Assembly: GCA_037389465.1 (NCBI GenBank)
Contig: JAZARR010000230.1
Span: forward strand, 3,534,001 to 3,598,000
Direction: 5' to 3'
Length of the DNA: 64,000 nt
Origin: Baylisascaris procyonis
Taxonomy: Eukaryota > Nematoda > Chromadorea > Rhabditida > Ascarididae
The notes beneath the pieces are model-generated. The model was given only the letters and a program-made list of their open reading frames with translations. It was not told the origin of the DNA and made no database searches. Positions 13,101 through 25,855 of the stretch are shown here, piece after piece. A program made the translations under genes and the position numbers. Each line of letters opens with the position of its first letter. Position 1 is the first letter of the stretch.

Positions 13101-16100
13101 ATGGTTTCAACGCGGAAACCAGGAAAGTCAAAGTGCGCAGCTAGTTGGGCGTATAATATACCACCCCTTATACCTTTCTGCGCATTGATACATCAATTTT
13201 GGAAAAGTCAGAGGCGTTCAAAAGCAATCAAAAATTTGCATAAATTTTACAGCCGGCTGAATTTCCACTTCAGGCTAATCGGAATACGAAACAGAGATTT
13301 TTTTGTGTGAGATTCATGGGGGAAGTTGATTCACTTAAAGTGAGGGACAGGAGGAGATGGAGAGAGAAGTGTGAGTGTTATTCAGCATATTTTTTTTGTT
13401 GATGATTTAAGAAGCCGACTGTTCAAATGAAAAGTTTACAAAAGCGCATGTCATGCCAACTGCTCTAGTACGCTCCTTTACCTAGTGAATATTTATGCTG
13501 GATGCATTAGTAAGCCTATGAAGCAATTCAGTGTTGCCTAATTTCTAAAAAAGATTTTCCATCGATATCGTGAGAGCGACACATTTTACAGTTTTCGAAA
13601 ATGGATTAGCTGATTCTGGCCTATGTTTCGTGGAAAGCATTATGAGTCGACAAATTTGGTCAAACTGACAAGGGTGCTTCTTTCGTTTTCCCCATTATTT
13701 TTCACTTTATTGTCGAGCTTTCAACAAGTATATGCATAATTCGTGCCTTATCATTTCCGGCTTTCTTATCAGGATGTGTTTAGTTTTGGCAAAGCGCATC
13801 GTTTTTCTTCAGATTTTTAATTCGAGTTGCCTTATTGAACCTCTAGGCCGCTCTCCTAGAGGCAGGTCAATTGAGATTACTGGTCGAATAGACAGAATAT
13901 ATGAATAGATCCCCATAAGTATATACTAATCATGATATGCGTTTTGCAATGCCTATGAAAAACGTATTAAAATACCACACACATCACTCCATTAAACTTC
14001 TAAGATTTGAATTGAAGCTGATATAAGGTCACAATTGAGATTTGATTCGTATGTTGTGGAACTGCATCCATAGGTGAATACCTTGTGATACATACATTCT
14101 TTTCTGACACAATGAACAACGCAATTCCATAATTAGTTACTGATTGCATAATTTCATTCAAAGGAACAATCAACCATAGCTTTCATTAATTTTATCTGAA
14201 AATATACTCGTGGGTTCCCGATTATAGCACGACATTCATGACGATAGTAAATAAGCTAAGTATTCACATGTTATAAAAAAAAAATGCGTCTATTAAATGA
14301 ACAACTACAAATACTCTTGGCTTCATCAAACGTCGTTCATTAAAACAATAAGGGAAGGTTAGTATTTTATTTACAAATACAACGAAAATGTACGCACAAT
14401 TGTTCAAATTTATGTTATCGACAATCTGTAGTCATGAATAAAAATAATGAAATGCGTTACATGGAATTATTTCATATGTGCGTGTATAAAGAAAACCGAA
14501 ACTTGTTGGCTTTGAGGGGAGACCTAATAATGAAAGGCAAGAATTATTCAATAGCTAAGCAGTGGCGTCATTATGATATTGTTATGGTGCCCCCATTTGT
14601 GAATTGTTCATTTCTAACGACGGGTTCCTTACTTATGTTGATATCGCATAATTCGCCCATTCCGCATTATAGCTTTTTAGCTAATACAATTGTTAATAAC
14701 AATAACAGCAACAATAATATTAATAATAATAATAATAATATCAATATTAATAGTAAAGATAACAATAACAGTAATAATAACAATAACAGTAATAATATCA
14801 ATGCTATCAGAAGCATTAGTAATATCAAAAATAATGAGTGACAATTATAATATTAGCAGTAGTGATAGTAACAATGATAACAATGACAATAAGAATTGAC
14901 AATAATAATGAAAACAATTAAAAAAATTAATAATTACTGATAATGATAATAATAACTTATCACTGATAAAAAGCGAAATAATTAATACATTTCCATTTGA
15001 CAATGTCAAAGTTGCTGTTACAGTAGACGCGTGCAATATAGGCAAAGTTGCTAACGCTTTCCTCTGCTCAATATTGCAGTACCCGGTAGGAGTCGAAGTC
15101 AGTTCTTGAAACATAAGGTGACTCATCAGTCGCTATTCCTGAAATTTTCTGCTATTTGAGCGCAACTATCGAAGCGTTTAGATCTATTTTAAAACTTGAA
15201 GCTTTCTGCGTGAAGGAGATTGGATTTATTTTTTCTTTCTCTTGTGTTGCGATTCCCTCCCCCCTCCCCCTTCCTTCCTCACCTCCATCACAGCATTATT
15301 CAGTGACGCTTTGTTCATATGGAATATGAGAAGCAAAAATACTGGAAAAACAATCCTCCACATTACAAGTAATCAACGTGCCAAGTTCTCATACAGAAAT
15401 ATTAAAGACTAATAAATCCCGTCGAAGAAAAACAATGGCAGTTTACGATATGAATAAGCATAAGCTAAGGAGGTGCCTGCTGTTCTTTTAAAGAAAGCCT
15501 TTTTTGTTTTGGTTGAGCCTAAAGTTCCTCACCTTATCTACTAATTGCTCTCAATTTGCTACCAATATATTTGAGATGAGGTCTTCGCTCGAACATGGTC
15601 TCAACGAACATCACGATTTGCTTCCTTAGAAAAATTTCTGCACAATACTAAACAAACAAAAAATATTTGTTTGCTTAGTAAGTAATGCTGAAGAGTAGGA
15701 CATTTGATAGGCGCATATTCAATAAGCTGAGCTCATTGAATATGTCTGAAACACAGTACGTGTACATCCTTTTTGGAGACAAAAAATGCCTGGCTATGTC
15801 TAAGTTTTGCATCAAAGTGGGCATTTTTCTAATCGTAGCTGGTATATATTCAGCATTAAAAACCTAGTAACGAAATTAGATGATCATAGAGGTTCAAATG
15901 AAAGTTGCGCAATACCCGAGTTGAGAATTAGAGAAATTCTTGTAAAGTGGGCACCTTAGTAAGTATCTCAATCAATTCATAATAAAAAGATATCAAAAAA
16001 AAAAATGAATGCATTCGATTTGAACACATCCACAAACACACGTTTAGGAATAGGAGTTGATGTGACATTTTGATGAGGTGTGTTCAATGCCGATCAAACA

Positions 16101-19100
16101 CGCAATAACTTTACACATAAAACGATTCACAGCTTTTTGGTAGTTACAACCGATATTGCCGCAATAAGCAATGTCATGCCTTCGTTGATGTATGCCTGTC
16201 TGCTTTTCCATACCCTAGTTCAAACCATTCAAACTACAACCACAAAGTACGATGAGCATAATGAGAGTGACCTCATATGTGTTCATTCATGTGCTAGTTA
16301 ATTAATGTTGAAAGAAGTCATATTTAACTGAAGGTGGACAAGGTCCCATGCATGTCACAGCGTCCAGCTTTTTTTGTTTTGCTCCAGTGGAGCTGTAGGA
16401 TGATATAGCTTATGATGAGTGTTTTGTGGGAACCTTCGTTTTCCGAATATTTGTTGTTTGCTGATTCCTTACGAAGGTCCTCGGTTACCTGAGCGATATG
16501 CAAAAACAGTTACCGTGCCAGGTTTTCCGATGTGCTTCTCCACTTGTTTAAATCGTATGCTGCCTCAGACGGAGAGTAGAGATGATAAGCAGAGCAAAAA
16601 ATGTGGAAAAAACGAAAAGCAGAACTAATGCCTTCGCCAACACTGCTTTGTGAGTTTAATTTCTAACGATTGGATCAGTCGAATGCCTCATGTCTAAAAA
16701 TGTTGACTGAGCTCTTGCCACACGCCACATTTTGTTAGGTTTTTGGCCAGCTCAAACGAGAATAGCTCAAATCTATTCTCAAACGAGAATAGATTTCAAG
16801 TGATCATCAACTTTGATGATTATATTCAAAAAATCCCATCGTCATCACCTCCGTTGTTCATGAATTGGAAATTTCGATGAGATAGACAAACATATACACG
16901 CGGAAATAACGTCGTTTGTAAGCTGAAAATAAAAACTATGTTTTTACGAAATTTACAAATGCGCATAAAAAACACATGTCATTGCTGTACTCAATTCCGC
17001 ATTGTCTACATTGGATAGGCACAGATAATGGCTTAAAATAGACAGCTCAAATGCAGATTTCGCTTTGTGTTTTTGCGTGTTCTAATAGCTGAAAAAGAAT
17101 CAATTCCGATTCCCAAATAGTATAGCACTGCAGACGTTCCTAAATATAGGTTTCATGATATAAGGCCGCATAGGTTTCCTCACTTAAGTGCAAATAGCAG
17201 CCACTATTCGAAAGGAACATTATTATAAGGCTGAGCTTTGCCATTTCGGTTCACAGATCGACCGATGAAAGTCTTTTCGATTTGAAGTAATGTTGCCTAG
17301 AGACTCCATACCAAAACAGCTGTTCAGCAGACAATATCCACCTAAACTTCGTCTCGTGTTTCGAAGACTCATCGCTATCGTTGTTGGGAAAATGACCACG
17401 GGCAGACGGTCAACGACATAAAGGGACCATATGCTCGTTCGTTTTTCGTCAAAAACGTTACAGCAAATAAGTTTTGCTGTTAAATGATTCGCCAATAACT
17501 CAATGATCAACGCGAGCATACTTCTTTGTTCGTGGTGATCAACGGTGAATCAGTTAAGAAAATTCTCTCCAAGAAGGTTTATACATATCCCGTTGTGAAT
17601 TTTTCAGCCTGAACGAAACAAAGTTGACACCTATTTGGAACAAGGGATTTTCTTCCAAACGCTGCTTTTGGCATTGTTTCCGCAACTTTTTTTGGAAATG
17701 TCATTATACTCGCATCTGATTTGGTTTATTCATGTGGGCGAGCTTATGGTTGTGTCGCTATGGGTCTGAATACCTATGCAAGTGCGGTGCTTTTTTCGGT
17801 GATTTCTTTAGTGAATTTAGAAGCTTTATGTACAGTTTAGGCACCTCGCACAACTAATCCGACCTTCCTGGCCATAACACACACTTCAGTGCTTTACAAA
17901 TAGTGATAAACGAAACGTCGAATAAACTTCTAGAGCATTCTATCCTTCAAGTTGGTCATCACTAGTACATATTCCCTTAAGTGAATATTTGATGGTTTTT
18001 ACTCATACTGAGGAACAATTATATCGACTAATTCCAAAAAAATAATGTAGTGAGAAGTCATAAAAGAGTGGACCACTTCTTCGAGGATAGTTTGAATTTT
18101 TCTAAATTTTTTTTCTAAAATTTTTTTTCTAAAATAAAATTTTTTTCTAAAATTTAAAATTTTCTAAAAACTAAATTTTCGGCAACATAATAACAGCTCG
18201 GAAATTGCAAAAAAAAGTTTCATCGTGAATACGAAAATATGCCAATCGATCAGCTCAATAATTGCATGCGAATTATGAAAATGATAGATGGAGTTCATCT
18301 TTAGTTTAGTGCGATATCATGAATCTAAGAGCGTATAAGAATATTTCAACGTTAATGCAATTTTTCTCTTTTTTCTATGCGCCACCACTTGAAAGAATCG
18401 TTTGCATTTCACTTAGCAAATATCGTCTCACATTTCTAATAGGATAGTTTCATGAACAAATGCTCATCAGAAAAAAAAAATCTATAGGTGATATCAGATG
18501 AATGCTCGGAAGAACTTCCGGAGACTCTTTTTTTCGAAAAAAAACATATTTATTCGTTACTTTAGCACTCAATAAAAAGCGGGTGACTTTGTTTACGAAT
18601 TTCATTAATGAGGCATTTTGAAGTTTGATTGTTCATATTACACAAGTAGTTAGCTTTTACTTCTTATTAATCGACTTTTTCGAATATTTATGTAATGTTT
18701 TAAAGAATGAGAGATACAATGGGATTCGAATGGAGTTGAAAATGTTCGATGATATCATCGAAATAGTCACTATCTATTACTTTCTTGCAACTTTGCAAAG
18801 TCTAAAAATGCCCATTTGTGCAAGCAAACATATTTCTAAACTGAAGAGCTGACAGTGGAATGTATTATCTCGTAAATTTACAGACAGTAATTTCAGTGCC
18901 TCAAGTAGAACGTAGCGTTCTATTTATTTGAGCCGCATTTACTCCATCTCTTCAGTTGTTTTGTGGGTGGCCACTTTTGGCATAGTCGTATTCTATAATT
19001 TCTCATTAGCTCAAGCAGTAAACATACTTATCAGACTTTCCTGCAAATTCACAGAGAAAGATTTTTAAACGCTTCACTTATAAATCCTTGCAGAAGTGCA

Positions 19101-20731
19101 ATTTAACTACATTATTGTGAGCACATAAGTGTGCGACTGTTCGCTTAGCATTTTCGACTCATAGACGAGAAAAAAAGCGGCACTAACGAGTCTTATGGAT
19201 ATAATATTCATCAAAAATGGTTCTCAAGTTGGATTCATTTCATTCAATTATTAACGTTAATGAGAGCATGACCACTCAAAAATTATGCGAAATGGCAATT
19301 GCATGAGGTAAATAAATGAATAGATTTTTTTAGGTGTTAATCATTTTTGCATGTAATAAAATGAACGAGTGGTAGGATGAATATAGGCTCCAGCATATAA
19401 GTACTTAAACGAGGCAATTAAATTTCGCTTTCGTTTTACATAGGTTATGGGGGGTTTTTGTGAATTTGCATAGGAATTTGGTTCTTGAGCGAAGCAGTAT
19501 AGCGCAGTAGCCTCATTACTGTCTGAGCGATGATGCATTTAGTTCTCGGCTAACTTGTAGAAAAGAAAACACACTGTGCGAGTCCTCATGACTTGGTTTC
19601 AGAAGTTTTTTGCCGTTGCTCGATCGGTTGCATATATAGGTGATACAATTGGAAAAAAGGATATATGGATGATGAAATGACAGCGGACAAGTTGCTGCCA
19701 TTTGACATATCTTTTGACGAAATTTGTGATAATTATGATCTTCAGTGAACTGCAAATTCGTTTTAAATTTCTTAGTGATGTGCTTCACCAGAATCGAGAG
19801 ATTTTCTTGAAATCTTCGAAGTATATAGCCACCTATTTTGTGATAAGAAGGGCGATGGCTGCAAACTTCGAAACTTTTGGAAAATGCAGTTTTATTGAAA
19901 ATGAAACAAAGTTATGAGAAAAGGAAGAAAATCGAAAAATAATGGAGGCCAACTAGAAACGCAAAATATCTCGCACTTTCGTCCGTTTCTGCAATTAAAC
20001 TGATCATCCCATCAGCTCATCATTTATGACACCACTGAAACACAATCATTTCGAGTAATATTGTCTTTCAAAATTTCATTGCGCTAAAGCAAACATCTGG
20101 CAGTATGCCAAAGAATGAGTTGCAGACGTCGCTTAGCTGCAAAATGTATTCGCATGAACCGTGAGATTTTCCGAGAGAAAAATAACAATATGAACTTAGG
20201 TTATTTGCAAATAAGCATCGCTTTTTGTCGGCGTAGATCTTCGAGCGAAATTTTATTTTCTCATTTTCATGAATTAACCTTCGAACGAACTATTGCCACC
20301 GAAAATTTCCGAAAAATTCCATAATACATGTTTTTTTTGTTTGCTCTATTGTGCATTTTTCATGAGTTTCCGGAAAGGAGGCATTATGGTAACCTCACAT
20401 TCTTGCTTATGTATACCTGGGGGCGTCGACAGAACTCCGTCTACCGAAAGGCAACTACCGAAACAACGGCTGGGCAGAACGGCGCTTGACATGGCGCTGA
20501 CTCCGCATTTGTTTAAGAAAAAACTATGAAATGCGTGATTGTATAGGAATTCGAAAGTGAAGCACACGGTGACCCAGGAGTAGTAATTTTAATTTTTGAA
20601 ATTTTTATTTATGGAGATTTTAATCTTTCGGGAAACTTTCGAGAAATTTTATTTGAAGACAGTCGTACCAATCAAAAATTTTAATGAACACTAATCAATT
20701 TCTGCGCCGTGGACTTATAATCAAAACAGAC

Positions 20732-20777
<46 letters not shown>

Positions 20778-22466
20778 CAAGGTACTTTTTCAGCCTAAAA
20801 TTTGGAACTTTTTTCTTCTAATTCGCAGGAAACTTGAAAATCATACACAATATAAATAGTTGCTAAGCAAAATATAAAGCAAAAAGAAATTCTTTAATAG
20901 TCGTGTATATACAAATTTTTTGGACAATATTTTATATAGTTCATACGAAAATTCAAAGCTGTGGTTAGATGAAGCAGATGGCTGGCTTCGTTTCCCTCAT
21001 ATAAAAGTCATTCATCTGCGTTCTAAGCATTTGTCGCCTCGTAATATCAAATATTACCCGCTTTAATGGCATGCACTTTCTTGAGGGCAAAAGAACACAT
21101 CGGGCAAAGCAATAGACAAGAAGGAGAAAATTTAGCGGTTAATAAATTTCTTATGAATGGTTAAATAATGCGAAGCTGAAATTGCGCAAAATGTCGCAAA
21201 ATAATTTCTCATGAATTACTTTCTATACGATTAAAATCGTCCTTATACATTTTGTACTACTTTATCTAGATCACAAATTGAAATTGGCTGATCGCTAAAT
21301 ATAGGGAGTTAGATAGAAAGTAGGGCATTAACATCAACTATACCTAATCATCCCTCTATTTGTCACTAAAAACCTACTGAAAAAAATTGCTCCACAGTAA
21401 TTTGAGTTTTTTATCTTTGATATTAGAAGATCATCAATATTGAACATCTTCTCTTTCAAATCACTTTTTTTTTCAAATATTTCTCTAATTAAATGTACTT
21501 TTTCCAATATTTTCTTCGGTTTCACTAGTTTACTCTCTTAGATTTTCGTTCTCTCCCATTGTTTTCAAAAGTCATTTATTAATTTCCATTATCTTCGATA
21601 GCTATCTTGCATCATGCATTTTCTTTTTGAGCGTTTTTGCTTCATTGATTGTAAACGTCATGTTTATCACCACTAATTGTGAACCATACTGGAAAATTTT
21701 GAAAGAAAGCCTGAGGGATTGTAAAATTGGCAAATCTGAGCAAGTGGAGAGACATTCCGATTCAACTAGCGGAAATTGCAATGAAGAATCGGTGGAATTT
21801 ATGATTCACATATATGCATTGCAATGGTTCGATTTAAGAGGCAATATCCCCTAACAGCGACTAAATATCTCTTTATTTTAATATTAGGTTTATGGCTATG
21901 AGTGATCGGCTTATCGTACTCTGTGTTTATCGTCTGGCTTTGAACAAAATGAATTTCTGTGCCCATTATTATATTTCGAGTTTTTCACAACGAGGACAAC
22001 CTTTGTCTTCAACAAAAAAAAAAAAAAAAATTAGTACTATCAAGCCCTGGAAGCATTCAATCTGCATCCACTGAAGAGGGAATCAGGAACGAATGAGCCA
22101 GCCAAAAGCGCAGCTTTACAACCGAATTATATAGGCTCTTTCCTTCGTAAGAATTTTTTCTTTAAAAAAGAACTGTGATGGTATCGCTAAATGCACAGAA
22201 TGTTTGTAGTGAGCAATTCGGTATTCCAAAAATGTGTCTTCACTTGTGCATAATTTTCAGCAGGAGAATTTTAATTAGCCTCTTGAAAGGGGAATGATGC
22301 ATCATAAGTAGCAACCAATTTGTCAATTCATCGCTGCTTCAGTCACAGAATTTGAAAACATCTAAACAAAGATCACGTGCACCTGTTGGGTCGATCCCAC
22401 TCCTCATTTTAGTATAATGAACGCAGTTGCTCGTTTCTCTTTCTTTCTCTCTCTCTCTCTCTCTCT

Positions 22467-22554
<88 letters not shown>

Positions 22555-22999
22555 TATGTGCAAGTGCAGAAAATTTGCAGGTAACACTTAACAAAATTTT
22601 ATACTGCTTAACAAGAAACCTTCAAGATTTACGTAGTGTGGCTATCAAGTTTCCTGAGGCAAATCTCACCTTGCTTCCTCATTTTAGTACAATGAACGCA
22701 TAAAACTTACTCCATTGCTTCTAGAATGCGCCCTGTAATCGGCTCCAACTTAATTTCATAAGTGAATGAGGGGATAATCATTAACAATTTGAAGGCATTA
22801 AACTTTGTTCTTTAGAAATGGCCGAAGTCCATTTGCGGAGATGAAATTCGCTGAGCATGACGCACGACGCCTTCAACGACGTAGTCCATCAATCTTCCCT
22901 CTTCTCGACCGTCGTGGTTTCGATACGGGAGATGCCGATTTTCAGAATTGCTTCTTATCGCCGGTGCAATGCATGCTGCCCAGAATGCGCCGACGATAA
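10156..22999 (+). CDS. Allatostatin-C-like neuropeptide precursor (two exons)
   Basis: Exons 10156-10343 and 22816-22999. Exon 1 ends in phase 2 at a strong GTAAGT donor, and exon 2 follows a TTCTTTAG acceptor with the one base needed to complete an Arg codon. The product is 123 residues. Residues 13-30 form a hydrophobic signal peptide. Basic processing sites lie at 49-50, 80-81, 84-85, 95-96 and 121-123. The last segment holds Cys108 and Cys115 around FLSPVQ. This C-x6-C spacing with an aromatic residue after the first Cys and a central Pro matches the insect allatostatin-C core (CYFNPISC). Arthropod precursors of this family are of similar length with one peptide at the C-terminus. The likely role is a secreted, disulphide-ringed peptide hormone or transmitter acting on a GPCR. 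Odd points are the 12.5-kb intron and a C-terminus ending in MLPRMRRR without an amidation glycine. An extra in-between exon cannot be excluded. The exon 2 call is firmer than the exon join. Confidence 0.7.
14693..14965 (+). repeat. AAT/AAC-rich low-complexity block
   Basis: Imperfect AAT, AAC and AGT triplets over about 270 bases. Poly-Asn reading frames here are a by-product, not a gene. Confidence 0.85.
16769..16796. repeat. Perfect 12-bp hairpin
   Basis: AAATCTATTCTC, a four-base AAAC loop, then GAGAATAGATTT. A 15-base direct repeat CTCAAACGAGAATAG starts at 16751 and again at 16778, overlapping the hairpin. Confidence 0.85.
18095..18175 (+). repeat. Tandem TTTTTTTCTAAAAT repeat
   Basis: Four to five imperfect copies of a 14-18-base T-rich unit ending in CTAAAAT. 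Confidence 0.75.
20570..20850 (-). mobile_element. Degenerate transposon copy E, split by a TA repeat
   Basis: On the minus strand the order CCAAATTTTAGGCTGAAAAA, a TA microsatellite, CACGGCGCAGAAATTGATTA, TACGACTGTCTTCAAATAAA and a final segment follows the same order as the 3' half of copies A, B and D. No coding frame survives. The microsatellite lies inside the element. Confidence 0.45.
20737..20775. repeat. TA microsatellite
   Basis: Uninterrupted (TA)n of about 39 bases inside transposon copy E. Confidence 0.95.
22441..22552. repeat. CT then TA compound microsatellite
   Basis: (CT)n of about 28 bases runs into (TA)n of about 82 bases. It lies about 260 bases before the neuropeptide exon 2. 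Tyr-Ile frames read here are artefacts. Confidence 0.95.
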
Positions 23000-24080
23000 A
23001 CGTCTCATATTGCGTATTACATAATTGTCGTAACGCACACATACAGACTCATCTTATCCATTAAAACAACCCTTTTTTGAAATGCTTCACGCGTAATATG
23101 GACGTTTTGTTTAGTTTTCAAGAATTTGAAGCAGTTCGCCATAAACAACGTTAGTGACTGAACACGTTTTAGTGCACCTCACACGTCAGAGCAAAGCGTG
23201 ATTTTGGCATCATTGTAAATCACTGTTCTCCTTTTATTCGCTTCCGAAAAAAATGACCGCTTTCAACCTTGGTTACTTGACCGTTCAATCGATAATCTTC
23301 AGCTCATGAAGATTGTGCAGTTGGTCAGTATTCGAATTTTTTCGACTTCAATCAGAGGATTCGAATTGCTCGAATCATATCTTTAAAGTTGACCATTGTG
23401 AGACGAAACGAACAAAATTACGAAATTCTTAAAGGGCGTGTATCCGCTAGCTTTGCACAAGGTCAGCGAAAAGGTCGCATATGACGATCCAACCATTCCG
23501 ATCATTCCCTCATAATAAAGATGTCATATAGTGATCAAGCAATGAAGCTAAAAAATTCAAATGTTGAACCATTTTGTAGTGCTCCACCGCTTGTGGTTGG
23601 GAGGTGAAGCTAAAAAAAGATTGCCATAATTCTATAGTTAATCATGGTTACACATACATTGAGTCCAAGAAAGCACTCGTCGTTGCTGTTCAATGTTCTT
23701 TAGTGAAGAACGCTTATATTTGCATAAATATATTTGTTTATTTCGAAAGCATAGTGTGCGCATATATGCACATATGACTGCAAATAAAATCTTGTTGTGA
23801 TCATCTTGCAAATGCATTGTTAAATTGCTCACATAGCGATGCTTTGATTAGACAACGAATGCCATAGTTGCCATCCTTGCAGACTCAAATCCATGCCCAT
23901 AAAAAATTCATTTACTTTAATGCTACGTGAAGTAGATCGCGAGATATTAAACTACCATAACGCAAATTTACGAAAGTGTATGCCAGCACACTAAACGACA
24001 AAAGGCATAAAACAGCATTGTATAATGAAGAAGTTGTTCGGATTTACATTTTAGAAAAGCTCACCTATCCCGGTGCAACT

Positions 24081-24281
24081 CTAGTTAGTAACTTTCAATG
24101 ATTGATGCGTAGATGGGACTAAAGTGCTAAGCATCGAGTATTCGAAGAAATCCTTTCTTGGATGCCCTGAGCCTTCCTTCTGACTCATGCTCCTGTTTTC
24201 GATCTCAGATAGTGAAGATGAGACCAACAACACCGCAAACGTCACAAAAACCATAAGATTTCGCCCATACCTAATGCACAT
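24081..24281 (-). CDS. Possible short secreted peptide ORF
   Basis: From the ATG at about 24281 the frame runs 66 residues to a TAG. It begins with a short basic stretch, then a hydrophobic core (MVFVTFAVLLVSSSLS) that ends in a good signal-peptidase context, followed by a polar tail with HPRKDFF. Base composition is less AT-rich than the surroundings. No family is recognised, no clear trans-splice acceptor lies before the ATG and no partner exon was found. It may be a chance frame or the first exon of a small secreted protein. It lies about 1.1 kb beyond the neuropeptide exon, on the opposite strand. Confidence 0.25.
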   Translation of the reverse strand: MCIRYGRNLMVFVTFAVLLVSSSLSEIENRSMSQKEGSGHPRKDFFEYSMLSTLVPSTHQSLKVTN

Positions 24282-25835
24282 TTCGATCAAAAAAATCTTT
24301 TATGACATCGCATTCGGATGGGAGCTGTGATTAGTGACCTTCAACCAGTTTATATGAGCAGTGCAAATTTCATACGGATATAGCCTCACATAACCACTAT
24401 AATGTTGATATATATATATAATCATTACCACTATGGTGCTAAATAAAACAGGTTTTAAATGTGCTGCTCTTCCAATATGTATTCCTCACTTATTGGGCGC
24501 TTTCATTAAGGTGTAAGCGACACCTCTTCATTTCCTGGTATATGTTTACGCTAAAATTAGTATCAAATCCGTACCCATAGAAAATTTGTTTGCTATATTG
24601 CCACGTCATATGAAATGATGTCACACTTAATCTTTGAAACATTTCATGCGTCTTTGAGGAAACTATAAGGGCAATAATTTCGCACGTTGCATGCAAGATG
24701 ACTTGCAAAAATCGATGACTTGATCGGTTCGCTCATTCAAAATTAACATATATATATATATATATGTTCGATATGGATCCTGGGAACTGAAGTATCAAGC
24801 AGTTTCGTGCACACTTAACAATGCAATGTTCACTTTCTATTGCCGTTGAGCGAAAACAACTCAAATTTTTGTGAATAGATGTCTGCAAAAAATTGTTGCT
24901 GTTCCTTTTAAAGCTTGCAAACAATTCACTCATCCCTTAATTCTCACATCGAATAATTTTCTTTGCTCTCAGCAACTAAAAGACCAATGCTTAGAAAGCG
25001 TGTGCTAAAATCAGTATTTTCATGCTTGAAATTGTTGCATAAAGTGCTTGGAATCGAAACTTTTCTATCACTAGGCAGCAACTTGAGGTGGAAAAACATT
25101 TGGCAGATCAGTTTTGAGAAAGCGTCAAATGACCACTTATGCAACAACTAACGTCCGCGTCCTAAATATGAGACACTTGTAAAGGTGTTATTCTTCTATA
25201 CAAAGAGATGCAATCACTTATAAGAGAACAATATAAACTTATACTTAATTTGCTACGAAATCACAGGACAGCGTGAAGGATCTAGTCGTATATGAGTGTC
25301 ATGAAAATTATTTAGAGTACTTAAATTTGCATAAGCCGTTAAATTTTTTTTTTTTGAAAACATGAGAAAATTCTCTCTTCTGGAGTTAGAATGTTGCGAA
25401 CCTGCGCCTCATTCGCATCCATATATGTAAGCGTACAAATTTTCATAGACTTCTTGAGCGGGAAGAAAAGCAAGAGCTGAAAAAAGAAACTTGATGTTGT
25501 CATTGCAGTTATTAATGGTAACCGCAAGGAGAACCACAAATAACAAACCGATATTATTGTATAGTAGTCCGTAAAACAGTGATGCCTATGAAATTCAAAA
25601 TTTGTTTGAAGATTCTATGAAATATATTTACAAGTTCTCGAGCGAAGAATTTTGAGCATTATTACTTAAAAAAACAGTCAGCTTCAACTTTCTGTTGCAG
25701 TTATTGTTAAATTATTCTTATAGCCAGATTTATTGGTGTCCACAAAAGTACTACAAGTGATGATGATTTCGTGAACTTTCGAAAAGGAAGCGTAAATGTA
25801 AACAAATTTCATAAACTTTGTGCTTTGTCATATTG

Positions 25836-25855
25836 TTTTTTTTTTTTTTTTTTTT
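25836..25855 (+). repeat. Poly-T run
   Basis: Twenty consecutive T; no flanking element was recognised. Confidence 0.9.

Noticed and set aside
14434..14841. 135-codon plus-strand frame with a poly-Asn tail
   Set aside because: The long part is translated AAT/AAC low-complexity repeat, the N-terminal part has no recognisable domain and no splice context was seen.
22339..22587. Tyr-Ile and Arg-Glu repeat frame on the minus strand
   Set aside because: It is the translation of the CT/TA microsatellite.
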